Part shown: in pieces, positions 38,601-47,323 of the stretch
Layout: each line of letters starts with the position of its first letter
Numbering within the stretch: position 1 is the first letter of the stretch
NCBI GenBank assembly: GCA_040754075.1
Contig: JBFMDH010000028.1
Coordinates: 36,984 to 100,983, forward strand
Reading direction: 5' to 3'
DNA: 64,000 nt
From: Acidobacteriota bacterium
Lineage (GTDB): Bacteria > Acidobacteriota > Blastocatellia > UBA7656
The notes under the pieces: model-generated
What the model was told of the DNA's origin: nothing
Database searches by the model: none
The model's input: only the letters and a program-made list of their open reading frames with translations
Translations under genes and position numbers: made by a program

Positions 38601-38822
38601 ACGCGAACTAAATACAAACCCGCGAAACGGATGTTGCAGATATTCGGCGAACGCTTTGACGCGGCGGCAATCGTTTTGGTTGATGGCGCGCAAGTCAATG
38701 CGAAATTGAATGACGGCATTTTCGTTTTGAAACGTTATCCGCTTGCTGCGGGCAATCATCAAGTCGTCATTATCAACCCCGACAGCATCGCGTCACAGGC
38801 TTTCGTCTTCCGCATAGAGTAA
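35646..38822 (+). CDS. Large secreted metzincin protease with Ig-like repeats
   Basis: 1058 residues. A signal peptide (AILFIAILLTASSAFA) is followed by a beta-rich N-terminal domain. A matrixin-like zinc protease domain (about 230-420) has HELGHTLGLGH, giving three zinc-binding His and the catalytic Glu, and a downstream Met-containing turn (TMAG). Then come a putative Ig repeat, an NBR1/FW-like domain (about 505-620: WNNTGTEAWDG), four more putative Ig (He_PIG) repeats with the pattern ATGGxxPYxWxxxxGxLPxGL, and a C-terminal IPT-like domain. It is likely a cell-surface or secreted protease with a long adhesive stalk. AGCGGAGG precedes the start and a terminator hairpin follows. Confidence 0.88.
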   Translation: MKRLSGVCGFRAILFIAILLTASSAFATTVRIPRDEELALGARAIVRGKILAVECAMDNQRIYTYITLRIQEVLKGQFTTRKIVIKEEGGQYGSLGSVTWGTPQFTPDEQVLVYLTTRSDGSLRVYDMFLGKYNIIADEATNKLFVSRAAPDENVVVLNSQTAPGEITERMELAQYTAMVREKVELTSERFAQFEETYFRNQPIVTEPAEYARQKSRGGIQPQFRFLRASQPSRWFEPDSNQAISFTVNLDGAPNPQVVDDIVASMNAWSSISGSAIRVTYAGTTSDCYPHGTGNTMVFNNCDNAFAQTPDCATIIALGSINWDTSRTRLVNGVTFAQIYQGHISFNPYSACSYDNHCNIQEIATHELGHTLGLGHSQDPAATMAGTAHFDGRCATVKDDDKAGMRFIYPADGTVGSQLRIFTEALPDAYIGTTYEYTLMAGGGVPNFNWSLVAGSGSLPGGFVLLPSGLIRGTPLASGSFTFTVRVIDATQATAEKSFTLVIAAEQSAYNAQFVSQNVATTVQAGQTFSANLKWNNTGTEAWDGFNGCRLAAMNPAGNTTWGGDSISLIGFRVEAGRQLDITFTARAPQQGGTYNFQWQLYQEGVGAFGQLSTNLQITVIGASNPPSITSLSSYDATVGASFNQQLAATGGQTPYTWSIVSGSLPAGLSLNTTTGLIAGTPSAIGGATFTAQVTDAASRTAQKQITINVRAVGLDITTASFPTATTGVSFNAPLTATGGAAPYSWGIASGSVPTGITLNPTTGMLSGTPTSVGNFLFVVQVRDSQSLTAQKSLSITVNPPPLELTTTTLPTNTLVRANYNTQFAATGGQAPYTWAIVAGALPEGLTLNAATGALTGAATATGTFNFTIEVRDTGSRTARKDFVINIVNVPLALEKTSASFEVMKGVAFSYLVKVTGGVAPYTWNFTQGGLPVGLSLNANTGLITGTPTSVGTFDMVISVRDQKPEIITTSLRIQVIDPNSIALITRTKYKPAKRMLQIFGERFDAAAIVLVDGAQVNAKLNDGIFVLKRYPLAAGNHQVVIINPDSIASQAFVFRIE

Positions 38823-38829
38823 TTCAGAT

Positions 38830-38898
38830 AAACGGCGCGCCCCTGCCTCCGAGTTGAGTTACTGTCGCTCAAGAGGGATGAATCGGGCGCGCCGTTTT
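38830..38898 (+). terminator. Terminator hairpin after the metzincin gene
   Basis: AAACGGCGCGCCC (38830-38842) pairs with GGGCGCGCCGTTT (38885-38897) over 13 bp with a 42-nt loop. Only four T follow, so termination may be bidirectional or partial. It begins seven bases after the stop codon. Confidence 0.6.
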
Positions 38899-39101
38899 AT
38901 CGCCACAGGTTTATCGGCTATCCGTTGCCATCGCGCTTTCCGCTCTCTTGCAACTTTCTCTCTACATTTTACCCATAAAAATGATGCCTTCTGATTATTG
39001 CCCGGAATAATTCAAACCTGAACTATAGATAAGTGGAGAAAGTTATACGCAAGGAATATAACCGATAAATTTGTCATCGTCTTCATCAAGAGGTTAGAGA
39101 A

Positions 39102-39956
39102 ATGCCGGAAAAAACAGGCGCAATAGATTTCATGTATTACGTCGCCACCCGCGAATTTATGCAGCAGTGGGACACAGCCAAAGAGGGCGAACTCATTTGC
39201 CGCATGGAAAAAGCCATCGGCGGATTGCCACGTTATGAAAGCATCGAAACCATGCTGCAACTCATGGACGAAGCGAATGTCGAACGGGTTTTCATTACCC
39301 AGTGCAAAATGTGGTCGTACTGGCGCAAGTGGATGTACATGGATACGCAGTTGGAAGATGTGTTGCAGTACACCCAAAAATACCCGAAACGCTTTGTCGG
39401 TCTGGCAGGCTACAATCCGTTTCGCATCAAAGAGAGCCTCCGCGAAATCGAACTGGCGGTCACCAAATACGATTTCAAAGGCGTCTATGTGCATATTTAT
39501 GGATTCGATATTCCGCTCGACGACCGCAAGATGTATCCCCTTTATGCGAAGTGCGAAGAGTTGGATGTGCCGGTTTCCATGCAGGTCGGTCATGTGCTTG
39601 AAGCCATGCCGAGTGATTGCGGGCGACCGATTCATCTCGACCGCATCGCCTGCGACTTTCCGAATTTGAAAATCGTTGGCGCGCATACGGGTTGGCCCTG
39701 GGTCGATGAACTGATTTCGGTTTGTTACAAGTGGGAAAACGTCTGGTTCGGGGTTGATGCCTGGTCGCCGAAATATCTGTCGCCGCAAATCATTCAATTC
39801 ATCAGCAGCCGTCTGGGACGCGACCGCTCGGTCTGGGGAACGAATGGGTTGCCGTGGAAAGAGACGCTCGCGCAACTCGATGAACTGGGATTGAAAGAAG
39901 AAGTCAAACGCAAACTGCTGCGCGAGAATGCCATTGAACTTTTCAAACTCGCGTAA
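39102..39956 (+). CDS. Amidohydrolase-2-family protein with degenerate metal site
   Basis: 284 residues of TIM-barrel amidohydrolase type, related to ACMSD/resorcylate decarboxylases. Recognisable parts are FVGLAGYNPFRIKESLREIE, YPLYAKCEELDVPVSMQVGH and LKIVGAHTGWPWVDEL. The usual first-strand HxH is absent (GAIDFMYYVATRE) and the last-strand Asp is Asn (WGTNGLPW), so at least three normal metal ligands are missing. It may use another mechanism or bind ligands only. It opens a same-strand cluster with an SDR and benzoyl-CoA-reductase-like genes, 47 bases before the SDR, so a role with an aromatic or alicyclic acid is plausible. AGAGGTTAGAG precedes the start. Confidence 0.75.
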   Translation: MPEKTGAIDFMYYVATREFMQQWDTAKEGELICRMEKAIGGLPRYESIETMLQLMDEANVERVFITQCKMWSYWRKWMYMDTQLEDVLQYTQKYPKRFVGLAGYNPFRIKESLREIELAVTKYDFKGVYVHIYGFDIPLDDRKMYPLYAKCEELDVPVSMQVGHVLEAMPSDCGRPIHLDRIACDFPNLKIVGAHTGWPWVDELISVCYKWENVWFGVDAWSPKYLSPQIIQFISSRLGRDRSVWGTNGLPWKETLAQLDELGLKEEVKRKLLRENAIELFKLA

Positions 39957-40003
39957 AGCGACACAAAACCGGCTACCGGAGCCAGTTTCAGGGGATTAAG
40001 CAA

Positions 40004-40777
40004 ATGAACTTACTCGATTTTAATGGTGAATCCGTCATTGTGACGGGCGGCGCGCGCGGTATTGGTCGCGCCATCGTGCAAGCCTTTGCCGAAGCGGGCG
40101 CGGATGTCTGCATCGGCGATTTTCGTATAGAAGTCGCGCAAGCCACGGCTCACGAAATTTCTGAGCAGACCGGGCGCAAAGTCAAAGCGGTGCGCGCGGA
40201 TGTGACGAATCTTGCAGACACCCGGAATCTCTGTCAGGTTGCCTTACAAGAGTTTGGCAAAATCGATGTTCTGGTCAACAGCGCAGGGTGGGATAAGCTG
40301 ACGCCTTTTTTGAAGACCACCCCCGATTTATGGGAGCGAGTTATCGCAATAAACTTTCGCGGCGTTTTAAATACCTGTTACGCCGTTTTGCCGCACATGG
40401 CAGAACGAAAACAAGGGCGCATTGTTAATATCAGTTCGGATACGGCTCGCGTCGGTTCATTTGGTGAAGCCGTTTATGCTTCTGCGAAAGCTGCCATCAT
40501 CGCCTTTTCTAAAACCCTCGCTCGTGAACATGCGCGCGACAATATTCGCGTCAATGCCGTTTGTCCGGGACTGGTGGAAACGCCGCTCATCGAAGAGATG
40601 CGCGAAGACGAATTCACCGCCAAGATACTGAGTTCAATAGTCGGCTACATTCCGCTTAAACGTCTGGGGCGACCCGAAGAGATTGCGCCGATGGTGCTCT
40701 TTTTAGCATCGCGCGCGGCAAGCTACATCACAGGGCAAGCTATCAGCGTCAACGGCGGGTTGAATATGGTTGGATAA
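40004..40777 (+). CDS. Short-chain dehydrogenase in the aryl-CoA cluster
   Basis: 257 residues, a classical SDR: TGGARGIG at about 15-22, NSAG, the catalytic Ser in NISSDTARVG, Tyr/Lys in YASAK, and C-terminal SVNGGLN. The residue after strand 2 is Asp (IGDFRIE), favouring NAD over NADP. In ring-reduction pathways such enzymes oxidise hydroxyacyl-CoA intermediates; the classic 6-hydroxycyclohexene-carbonyl-CoA dehydrogenase is of a different family, so the step here is inferred only. It is followed by the reductase/dehydratase subunits in the same direction after 100 bases. Confidence 0.87.
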   Translation: MNLLDFNGESVIVTGGARGIGRAIVQAFAEAGADVCIGDFRIEVAQATAHEISEQTGRKVKAVRADVTNLADTRNLCQVALQEFGKIDVLVNSAGWDKLTPFLKTTPDLWERVIAINFRGVLNTCYAVLPHMAERKQGRIVNISSDTARVGSFGEAVYASAKAAIIAFSKTLAREHARDNIRVNAVCPGLVETPLIEEMREDEFTAKILSSIVGYIPLKRLGRPEEIAPMVLFLASRAASYITGQAISVNGGLNMVG

Positions 40778-40877
40778 AACAACGGTCAGCAATTGAGAAT
40801 TCCACATAACTCTTTCGCCTGTAAGTGAGATTTGGAACTTTCCTGGTGACCGCTTTTACAAAACAAGCGAGGCGTTG

Positions 40878-42044
40878 ATGAAACCGCGAGTGTTTAATGA
40901 GTGGCTGAACAAGCCGCTTGATGAAATTCTGTTTGAGTGTCGGGAGTTGCTCGAAGACACCAGCTTTCCGACGGTGCGCCGCTGGCGCGACGCGGGCGGC
41001 AAAGTTTTAGGTCACTTTCAGGTCTATTTCCCCGAAGAGATTGCGCACGCCGCCGGTTTGTTGCCGTTCAAAGTTCGCGGTTCGCCGGTCGAAGCCGGAC
41101 AAGCCGACTCACGCTTTGGCTCTTATCTTTGCTCTATTATCAAAACCTCTTTAGAACTCGCCTTGAGCCAGCACGTCACGCTGGAGATGTTCGTCACTCA
41201 TCCGATTTGCGATGCGGCGCGCAACCTGGCGGCGATTTGGGGACGCAATAGTTCTTACCCCTGCCAGATTCTTTACCTGCCGCAAAATGCCAATTCAGCG
41301 CACGCCGCCACCTATCTGCATGGCGAATATGACCGCTTGAAACGCGCCATCGAAACGGTCGCCGATACAAAAATCACCGATGAAGATTTGCGCTGCTCGC
41401 TGGCGCTTTATAATCAGAGTCGAAAATTGTTGCGCGACCTTTATGCCATCAAACGCGAAACCCCGCATTTGCTTTCAGCCGATGAAGCTTATGTGTTAGT
41501 GGCAATCAGCGGACTCATTCCACGCGAAGAATATAACGAATTATTGCGAACCGTTTTGCCGATGATGCAAAATCGCAAAGCCAAACCGCAGGACAAAGTG
41601 CGTGTGGTTTTTGAAGGCGGTTTTTGCGAACAACCGCCGCTTGATTTGATTCGCGCTATCGCTCGTTCGTGTTACGTCGTGGATGACGATTTGCTCATCG
41701 GGGCGCGCTGGATTTTGGAAGACGTGCCGACCGCAGGGAATCCGCTTTTCAATCTCGCTGAAAGTTATCTGGAAAAATCTTCTTATAGCCCTGTGCAACA
41801 TGATTTGCGCAAGCCCAAAGAGAAGATGTTGCTTGAACGCATTCGCCGGGCGCGTGCCGATGCGGCGATTATCACGGCGGCAAAAATGTGCGAACCGGGA
41901 CTCGAAGAACAGGTGACCTACACGCGCGCGCTCGACGAAGCCGGCATTCCTTATTTCGTCAGCGAATTTGAAGAAAACATGACGAGTTTCGATCATTTGG
42001 AAATTCAACTGGAGACCTTCGTTGAAAATATTCTCTTCAACTAA
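40878..42044 (+). CDS. Benzoyl-CoA-reductase-like / 2-hydroxyacyl-CoA dehydratase subunit (BcrC/BzdN-like)
   Basis: 388 residues from ATG 40878. A HgdC/D-type fold: [20 protein letters not shown], then LPFKVRG near the N-terminus, [13 protein letters not shown], and [17 protein letters not shown]. Cys residues in [22 protein letters not shown] and AAKMCEPG are candidates for the iron-sulfur cluster. With the next gene it would form the catalytic half that binds the acyl-CoA. The presence of two different catalytic and two different ATPase subunits in one run matches class I benzoyl-CoA reductase, not the single homodimeric activator of 2-hydroxyacyl-CoA dehydratases. The end is 20 bases before the next gene. 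Confidence 0.85.
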   Translation: MKPRVFNEWLNKPLDEILFECRELLEDTSFPTVRRWRDAGGKVLGHFQVYFPEEIAHAAGLLPFKVRGSPVEAGQADSRFGSYLCSIIKTSLELALSQHVTLEMFVTHPICDAARNLAAIWGRNSSYPCQILYLPQNANSAHAATYLHGEYDRLKRAIETVADTKITDEDLRCSLALYNQSRKLLRDLYAIKRETPHLLSADEAYVLVAISGLIPREEYNELLRTVLPMMQNRKAKPQDKVRVVFEGGFCEQPPLDLIRAIARSCYVVDDDLLIGARWILEDVPTAGNPLFNLAESYLEKSSYSPVQHDLRKPKEKMLLERIRRARADAAIITAAKMCEPGLEEQVTYTRALDEAGIPYFVSEFEENMTSFDHLEIQLETFVENILFN

Positions 42045-42064
42045 AGGTCACGCGAAGGACAACC

Positions 42065-43351
42065 ATGAATGATGTTCAACCAACCATCGTCGGGCGCGGC
42101 AACAATGAAGGGGCGCGACTGTTCCGCGAATGGTTCGATGATTTAACCGAAGTTGCAGGTCAAGACAAACGCGCTGCATATGTGTTTGTGATGGGCAGCC
42201 TCGCGGAACTGCTCCGGGTTTTCGACCTGCCCATTGTCTTTCCCGAAATCAATTCGTTGCAAACCGCCGTGCGCCGCGTCGCCCATGACTATCTCAATCA
42301 AGCCGAAGATTACGGTTACTCGCCAGACATTTGCGGTTATGTGAAAGCCGATGTCGCCGTGCAACTCAAAGGCGGCGAGCATCCGATGGGGCGCATCCCG
42401 AAACCATCAATCGCTGTGCTCACGAACGCCTGCAATACCTATATCAAATGGGCGGAAATCTGGGAGCGTATGTACGACGTTCCGGTTTTTACGCTCGACA
42501 TTCCCGGCACACGCGAGGCTGGCGGGCAAACCTGGGCGGGCAACACCGATTTTGAAAATGACCGCGCCTATGTGCTGGCGCAAATCAAAGAGTTAATCAA
42601 GCTGTGCGAAGAAGTCACCGGCATCAACTTTGACATTGATAAATTGCGCCAAGCCATGCGCTATGCCAATGCCCTGAATCGCAGTTGGAAACGGGTCTTG
42701 GAATTGAATCAACATCGCCCGGCGCTGTTTAACGCGCTCACCGACGGCACGATTTATCTGGGGGTAGCCAATGGATTGCGCGGCACTGTGGAAGGCGCGA
42801 AGTATTTCGAGGAACTCGTCGAAGAGATGCAGTACAAAGCGGCGCGCGGCATTGGCACACTCACCGAAGAGAAGTACCGGCTGATTTTTGTCGGCGTTCC
42901 GTGCTATCCGATTTTCCGCCGCTTCAATGAACTGTTCACCGAATGGGGCGGGGCGTTTGTTAATTCGACCTATCTCTGGTTTGCCGCAGGCGGCGCCAAT
43001 TTAGGGTTTGAATACGATTTGCAACAGCCGCTTGAAAGCCTCGCGGAAGGCTTGCTCATCAGCGTCCGCGATGCGATGGACAGTATGTTTTATCAGGAAC
43101 AGGCGCTCACACAAATGCTCGACGCCTATCACATCGACGGCATCATCTATCACCCGATTAAAAGTTGTCGCACGGTGTCAACGGGGCTTGCGGATAATCG
43201 CCGCGCTTTGATGGCGGCGCGCGATGTGCCGAGTTTATTCATTGAATCGGACATGATGGATCGGCGTGTGGTATCCGAAGCGCAACTCAAGAATCGCGTT
43301 GACGCTTTTTTTGAAGGCTTGGCAGCGCGTCGCGCCGCAGCTTGCAGATGA
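42065..43351 (+). CDS. Benzoyl-CoA-reductase-like subunit (BcrB/BzdO-like)
   Basis: 428 residues, the larger catalytic partner of the preceding protein. Conserved blocks: [67 protein letters not shown] and the C-terminal [14 protein letters not shown]. The Cys residues in ICGY, NACN and KSCR are likely cluster ligands. In the known enzymes, this pair reduces the aromatic ring of benzoyl-CoA with electrons pushed by the ATPase subunits. It is followed by the first ATPase subunit after 19 bases. Confidence 0.85.
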   Translation: MNDVQPTIVGRGNNEGARLFREWFDDLTEVAGQDKRAAYVFVMGSLAELLRVFDLPIVFPEINSLQTAVRRVAHDYLNQAEDYGYSPDICGYVKADVAVQLKGGEHPMGRIPKPSIAVLTNACNTYIKWAEIWERMYDVPVFTLDIPGTREAGGQTWAGNTDFENDRAYVLAQIKELIKLCEEVTGINFDIDKLRQAMRYANALNRSWKRVLELNQHRPALFNALTDGTIYLGVANGLRGTVEGAKYFEELVEEMQYKAARGIGTLTEEKYRLIFVGVPCYPIFRRFNELFTEWGGAFVNSTYLWFAAGGANLGFEYDLQQPLESLAEGLLISVRDAMDSMFYQEQALTQMLDAYHIDGIIYHPIKSCRTVSTGLADNRRALMAARDVPSLFIESDMMDRRVVSEAQLKNRVDAFFEGLAARRAAACR

Positions 43352-43370
43352 ACCTTTAGAGGAAAACCTT

Positions 43371-44189
43371 ATGGCTTATGTAGCAGGCGTGGATGTCGGC
43401 TCCACGCAAACCAAAGCCGTCATCATCAACGAAAGCGCAGAGATTGTCGGGCGCGCTTTGATAAGCACCGGCGCGAATGTCGTGTTGGCTGCCGAAGACG
43501 CTTTTGCTGAGGCGCTTGCCAACGCCGGGATTCAGGAAGAAGAGGTCGAGTATGTCATTGGCACCGGCTATGGGCGTTATCGCGTGACCTTTGGCAACGC
43601 CCAGGTGACGGAAATCAGTTGTCACGGGCGCGGCGCTGTCGAGATGTTTCCGCGCACACGCACGGTGCTCGATATGGGCGGACAGGATACCAAAGCCATT
43701 CGCGTCAGTTTGACGGGCGAGATTATTGATTTTTGCATGAACGATAAATGCGCGGCGGGAACCGGCAGATTTTTAGGCGCAGCAGCAGCGGCGCTCGACA
43801 TTCCGTTAAATGACCTCGGCAGCGTCGCGCTCACAGCCGAACATCCCGTGCGTATCAGCACCACGTGCACGGTCTTTGCCGAGTCGGAAGTTTTGTCGTG
43901 GCTTGGCAAAGGCAAAAAGATTGCAGACATTCTGCTCGGCGTTCATCAATCCATTGCTTCACGTTCGATTGGTCTGTTGCGACGGGTCGGCATTGAAGAG
44001 GAAATCACTTTCACGGGCGGCGTGACGCGCAACATCGGCATGATTGAAACGCTCAACAAAGGCTTGGGTTTGACGGTGAACGTCAGCGACGATTCGCATT
44101 TTATGGGCGCATTGGGAGCGGCGCTCTTTGCTCTTGACCACATACGACTCAAACGCGCCCCGTCGGCAATAGCGGAGGCAAAGCGATGA
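43371..44189 (+). CDS. BadF/BadG/BcrA/BcrD-type ATPase subunit 1
   Basis: 272 residues from ATG 43371 (AGAGGAAA upstream). An actin/hexokinase-like ASKHA ATPase: phosphate-1 loop [14 protein letters not shown], phosphate-2 [10 protein letters not shown], and a [4Fe-4S] bridging-cluster Cys in [11 protein letters not shown] with a second Cys in [12 protein letters not shown]. It hydrolyses ATP to drive low-potential electrons to the ring-reducing subunits. At about 270 residues it is like the Azoarcus-type (BzdP/BzdQ) rather than the long Thauera BcrA. The end overlaps the next ATPase gene by four bases (ATGA). Confidence 0.9.
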   Translation: MAYVAGVDVGSTQTKAVIINESAEIVGRALISTGANVVLAAEDAFAEALANAGIQEEEVEYVIGTGYGRYRVTFGNAQVTEISCHGRGAVEMFPRTRTVLDMGGQDTKAIRVSLTGEIIDFCMNDKCAAGTGRFLGAAAAALDIPLNDLGSVALTAEHPVRISTTCTVFAESEVLSWLGKGKKIADILLGVHQSIASRSIGLLRRVGIEEEITFTGGVTRNIGMIETLNKGLGLTVNVSDDSHFMGALGAALFALDHIRLKRAPSAIAEAKR

Positions 44190-44998
44190 CATTCACAGCC
44201 GGTATTGATATAGGTTCGACTTATACGAAAGCGTTGATTTTAAGCAGCGAAAATCAGGTGATGAGTCGCGCTTTGACGAACACGGGCTTCAAACTGGCGG
44301 AGACCGCGCGGCGTATGTTTGACGAAGCTTTAGCGCAAGCCGGTTTGCAGGAAAGCGATATCGATTATGTGGTCGCCACAGGTTTTGGGCGTCACCTGGT
44401 TTCATTTTGCGATGTTGCGGTCACAGACCTGACGGCGAGCGCGCGCGGCGCGACCTGCTTGTTTCCCAACACCCGCACGATTTTGGATGTTGGCGGGCAA
44501 ACCATGAAAGCCAGCCGTTTGGATGACACCGCCAAGGTGAAATCATTTCGCTTGAACGATAAATGCGCCGCCGGAACCGGCGCATTTTTAGAAAAGACCG
44601 CGCGTTATATGGGATTTTCGACCGCAGAGATTGGACCGCTGGTGGCGACTTCAAAAACGGCGGTGCCGATTTCAGGCGTTTGCGCGGTGTTTGCAGAATC
44701 GGAAGTCATCAATCAACTATCACTCGGCAGCGCCCCCGCAGATATTATGCACGGCGCGATTGCTTCGCTTGTGGATCGTTCCGTGCAGTTGATGAAGCGC
44801 GTGCAGATGCAGCCCGAATACACCTTGATTGGCGGCATTCTGCGTTTTGAAACCATGGCGCGGGTCGTGCGCGAACAATTGCAGGCTGAAGTCAATGTGC
44901 CCGAAGGCGATATGGTGCAATTTACAGCGGCGCTGGGCGCGGCGATTTTAGGGCATCAACGATTGCGGAAATTGCGCGAAACGGAAAATGATGGATAG
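44186..44998 (+). CDS. BadF/BadG/BcrA/BcrD-type ATPase subunit 2
   Basis: 270 residues, homologous to the preceding subunit but clearly diverged: [24 protein letters not shown] (Asp replaced by Met after GGQT), [15 protein letters not shown] and [12 protein letters not shown] with both cluster Cys. Two unequal ATPase subunits are expected in the heterotetrameric class I benzoyl-CoA reductase, where each gives one Cys pair to the shared cluster. The gene overlaps its neighbours at both ends, indicating translational coupling. Confidence 0.9.
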   Translation: MTFTAGIDIGSTYTKALILSSENQVMSRALTNTGFKLAETARRMFDEALAQAGLQESDIDYVVATGFGRHLVSFCDVAVTDLTASARGATCLFPNTRTILDVGGQTMKASRLDDTAKVKSFRLNDKCAAGTGAFLEKTARYMGFSTAEIGPLVATSKTAVPISGVCAVFAESEVINQLSLGSAPADIMHGAIASLVDRSVQLMKRVQMQPEYTLIGGILRFETMARVVREQLQAEVNVPEGDMVQFTAALGAAILGHQRLRKLRETENDG

Positions 44999-45302
44999 CG
45001 ACCAACAAAACCTGAAACTGATTTTGCTTGAGCGTGAGAGTCGGCGCGTGAGTCACGAAAATCCTCGTGAAGCGGAACTGGCAAGCGAAGGCTGGCAACG
45101 CCGCTTTGTTGCCGACGCCGCGCGCGCCGCAGAAGTCATCGCGCTTTACCGGCAACTGGGCTTCGAGGTGTTTGCAGAACCTGTGCGCCTCATTGAGTCC
45201 GACGAAGATTGCGATGATTGCCGGTTGGTAATGCAGCGCGATTACCAAACCATCTATACACGAAAGCGAGTAAACCATGACCACACCAATGGAAATTCTT
45301 AG
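44988..45302 (+). CDS. Small CxxC protein of the aryl-CoA cluster
   Basis: 104 residues that overlap the ATPase gene by 11 bases and the hemerythrin gene by 26. No signal peptide. The only Cys pair is EDCDDCRL near the C-terminus, followed by YQTIYTRKR. The middle is helical and charged (GWQRRFVADAARAAEVIALY). I do not recognise a named family. Coupling to the reductase genes suggests an accessory role, such as metal or redox handling or assembly; this is inferred from position only. Confidence 0.6.
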   Translation: MMDSDQQNLKLILLERESRRVSHENPREAELASEGWQRRFVADAARAAEVIALYRQLGFEVFAEPVRLIESDEDCDDCRLVMQRDYQTIYTRKRVNHDHTNGNS

Positions 45303-45831
45303 CCGCGAACATCGCATCATCGAATGCGTGTTGCGCGCGCTTGACGGTATCTGTTTGAGAATCGAGCGCGGAGAAACAATTCCTGCCCAGCCGCTAAGCG
45401 AAATTGTTGATTTCATCCGCACCTTTGCCGACCGCTTTCATCACGAAAAAGAAGAGCAACATCTCTTTCCGACGCTTGAAGAATACGGCGTGCCGCGCCA
45501 GGGCGGACCCATTGGCGTAATGCTCTATGAACATCAACTCGGGCGGCAGTTGGTTGCCGAGATGCATCAAGCGGCGCAAAGTTATGCTGACGGAAACGCC
45601 GGCGCGGCAAATGATTTCGTCACGGCGGCTCGGCAATACCTCGAACTGCTCAGCGTTCACATTTACAAAGAAGACAATGTGCTGTTCAAAATCTCGGGAA
45701 ACGTGCTCAGTAACGATGCGCTCAATTCGCTCAATAAAGATTTTGCAGAAGTGGCGTCACGTTTTGGCGCAGATGCCTATGCCAGGTACGAACAGCTTGC
45801 CAAAGAATTAGAAAAGGATTGGGCAAGATAG
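45277..45831 (+). CDS. Hemerythrin HHE-domain protein
   Basis: 184 residues forming a four-helix bundle with the HHE di-iron ligand set: His in REHRIIE, HHEKEEQHLFP (His-Glu), YEHQLGR, and HIYKEDNVLF. It binds non-heme di-iron and may sense, bind or consume O2 or NO. In this cluster it may protect the oxygen-sensitive iron-sulfur reductase. It overlaps the small CxxC gene upstream, and the tryptophanase start lies 14 bases after its stop. Confidence 0.9.
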   Translation: MTTPMEILSREHRIIECVLRALDGICLRIERGETIPAQPLSEIVDFIRTFADRFHHEKEEQHLFPTLEEYGVPRQGGPIGVMLYEHQLGRQLVAEMHQAAQSYADGNAGAANDFVTAARQYLELLSVHIYKEDNVLFKISGNVLSNDALNSLNKDFAEVASRFGADAYARYEQLAKELEKDWAR

Positions 45832-45845
45832 CCGCAGCAATATTT

Positions 45846-47225
45846 ATGAAAACCATCATTGAACCATTTAAAGTCAAAGTCGTCGAACCCATCAAAATGA
45901 CTTCGCGTGATGAACGCGAAAGCATTTTAAAAGCCTCGTGGTATAACCTGTTTTTAGTTCACGCCGAAAATGTCATCATTGATTTACTGACCGATAGCGG
46001 CACGGCGGCAATGAGCGCCGCGCAATGGTCTGCGTTGATGCGTGGCGATGAGTCTTACGCCGGAAGCGCCAGTTTCTATCGCTTTGAATCCGTCGTGCAA
46101 AACATCTTCGGTTTCAAACAGGTGATTCCCACGCATCAGGGTCGCGCCGCCGAACGCATACTCTTTTCGGTGATGTGCAAACCCGGCTCTGTGGTTCCCA
46201 ACAACACGCATTTCGATACCACCAGAGCCAATGTGGAATATGTCGGCGGCGAAGCGGTTGATTTGCCGATAGCCGAATTTTATCAACCGGCGGTCTATCA
46301 TCCCTTCAAAGGCAATATGGATACGGCGGCGCTCGAACGTTTAATCAATCGCGTCGGCGCTTCGCGCATTCCGCTGGTAATGATGACCGTGACCAATAAT
46401 TCGGGCGGCGGACAACCGGTTTCGATGGCGAATCTGCGCGACGTGAAAGCCATTTGTTCGCGACATCACATTCCGCTCTACATTGATGCCTGCCGGTTTG
46501 CCGAAAATGCTTACTTCATCAAATTGCGCGAGCCGGGATACGCGGATAAATCCGTTTTAGAGATTGCCCGCGAAATGTTTTCCTATGCCGACGGCTGCAC
46601 CATGTCCGCCAAAAAAGACGGCTTGGTGAACATCGGCGGTTTTTTATGCGCCAACGACGAGCGACTGGCGCAGCAGGAAAAAGATTTGTTGATTTTAACC
46701 GAAGGCTTTCCGACTTATGGCGGGCTTGCGGGGCGTGATTTGGAAGCGATTGCTGTTGGTCTCGAAGAAGTTCTGCACGAAGATTATCTCAACTATCGCT
46801 TTGCTTCGATTCAATACCTCGGACAACATTTAACGGAAGCGGGCGTGCCGATTGTGCAACCGCCCGGCGGTCATGCGATTTACATTGATGCGAAAGCGAT
46901 GCTCGCGCATCTGTCGCCGCTTGCCTATCCGGGGCAGGCGCTGGCGGTTGAACTCTATCGTGAAGCGGGGATTCGCGCCTGCGAAATCGGTTCGGTGATG
47001 CACGCAGAGACCGATGCCGAAACCGGTGAAGAAAAACCTGCGGCGATGGAATTGGTGCGTCTGGCAATTCCGCATCGCGTCTATACGCAAAGCCACATTG
47101 ATTATGTGATTGAAGCGATACTCGAAGTTCACAGGCGACGCGAAGCGATTCCAGGTTATCGCATCATCAAGCAAGCGCCTTACCTGCGCCACTTCACTGC
47201 GCGATTTGCGCCTGTAGAAATTTGA
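45846..47225 (+). CDS. tnaA: Tryptophanase (beta-eliminating lyase)
   Basis: 459 residues from ATG 45846, a PLP-dependent fold type I lyase: DLLTDSGTAAMS, THQGRAAERILF, and the PLP-Lys in MSAKKDGLVNIGG. It splits an aromatic amino acid into pyruvate, ammonia and an aromatic base. Tryptophanase and tyrosine phenol-lyase are close relatives. Overall the text is mixed (KKDGLVNIGGFLC is phenol-lyase-like), but positions I recall as deciding follow tryptophanase: Asp in FDTTR, Glu-Ile-Gly rather than an Arg-bearing segment in ACEIGS, and His in LRHFTAR. So indole is the likelier product. Its place in an aryl-CoA cluster is unusual. Confidence 0.85.
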   Translation: MKTIIEPFKVKVVEPIKMTSRDERESILKASWYNLFLVHAENVIIDLLTDSGTAAMSAAQWSALMRGDESYAGSASFYRFESVVQNIFGFKQVIPTHQGRAAERILFSVMCKPGSVVPNNTHFDTTRANVEYVGGEAVDLPIAEFYQPAVYHPFKGNMDTAALERLINRVGASRIPLVMMTVTNNSGGGQPVSMANLRDVKAICSRHHIPLYIDACRFAENAYFIKLREPGYADKSVLEIAREMFSYADGCTMSAKKDGLVNIGGFLCANDERLAQQEKDLLILTEGFPTYGGLAGRDLEAIAVGLEEVLHEDYLNYRFASIQYLGQHLTEAGVPIVQPPGGHAIYIDAKAMLAHLSPLAYPGQALAVELYREAGIRACEIGSVMHAETDAETGEEKPAAMELVRLAIPHRVYTQSHIDYVIEAILEVHRRREAIPGYRIIKQAPYLRHFTARFAPVEI

Positions 47226-47323
47226 TAAGCAATGAGTTGAGCTTTAGCGAACAACGCGGTCATAGACCGTTTGCTCAATCTCAGTAAATGGTGTTGTGAA
47301 GCGCTACTGGAGTTTGATAAACC

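Noticed and set aside
39012..39875. Reverse-strand open frame of 287 codons opposite the amidohydrolase gene.
   Set aside because: The forward frame has barrel motifs and a ribosome-binding site; the reverse frame has no recognisable domain.
40878..44998. A simple 2-hydroxyacyl-CoA dehydratase with activator.
   Set aside because: Those have one homodimeric ATPase gene. Here two diverged ATPase subunits follow two catalytic subunits, as in class I benzoyl-CoA reductases. The alternative is kept in mind because subunit families are shared.
45846..47225. Tyrosine phenol-lyase.
   Set aside because: Backbone is partly alike, but the positions I recall as deciding specificity (FDTTR Asp, CEIG instead of an Arg segment, LRHFTAR His) fit tryptophanase.
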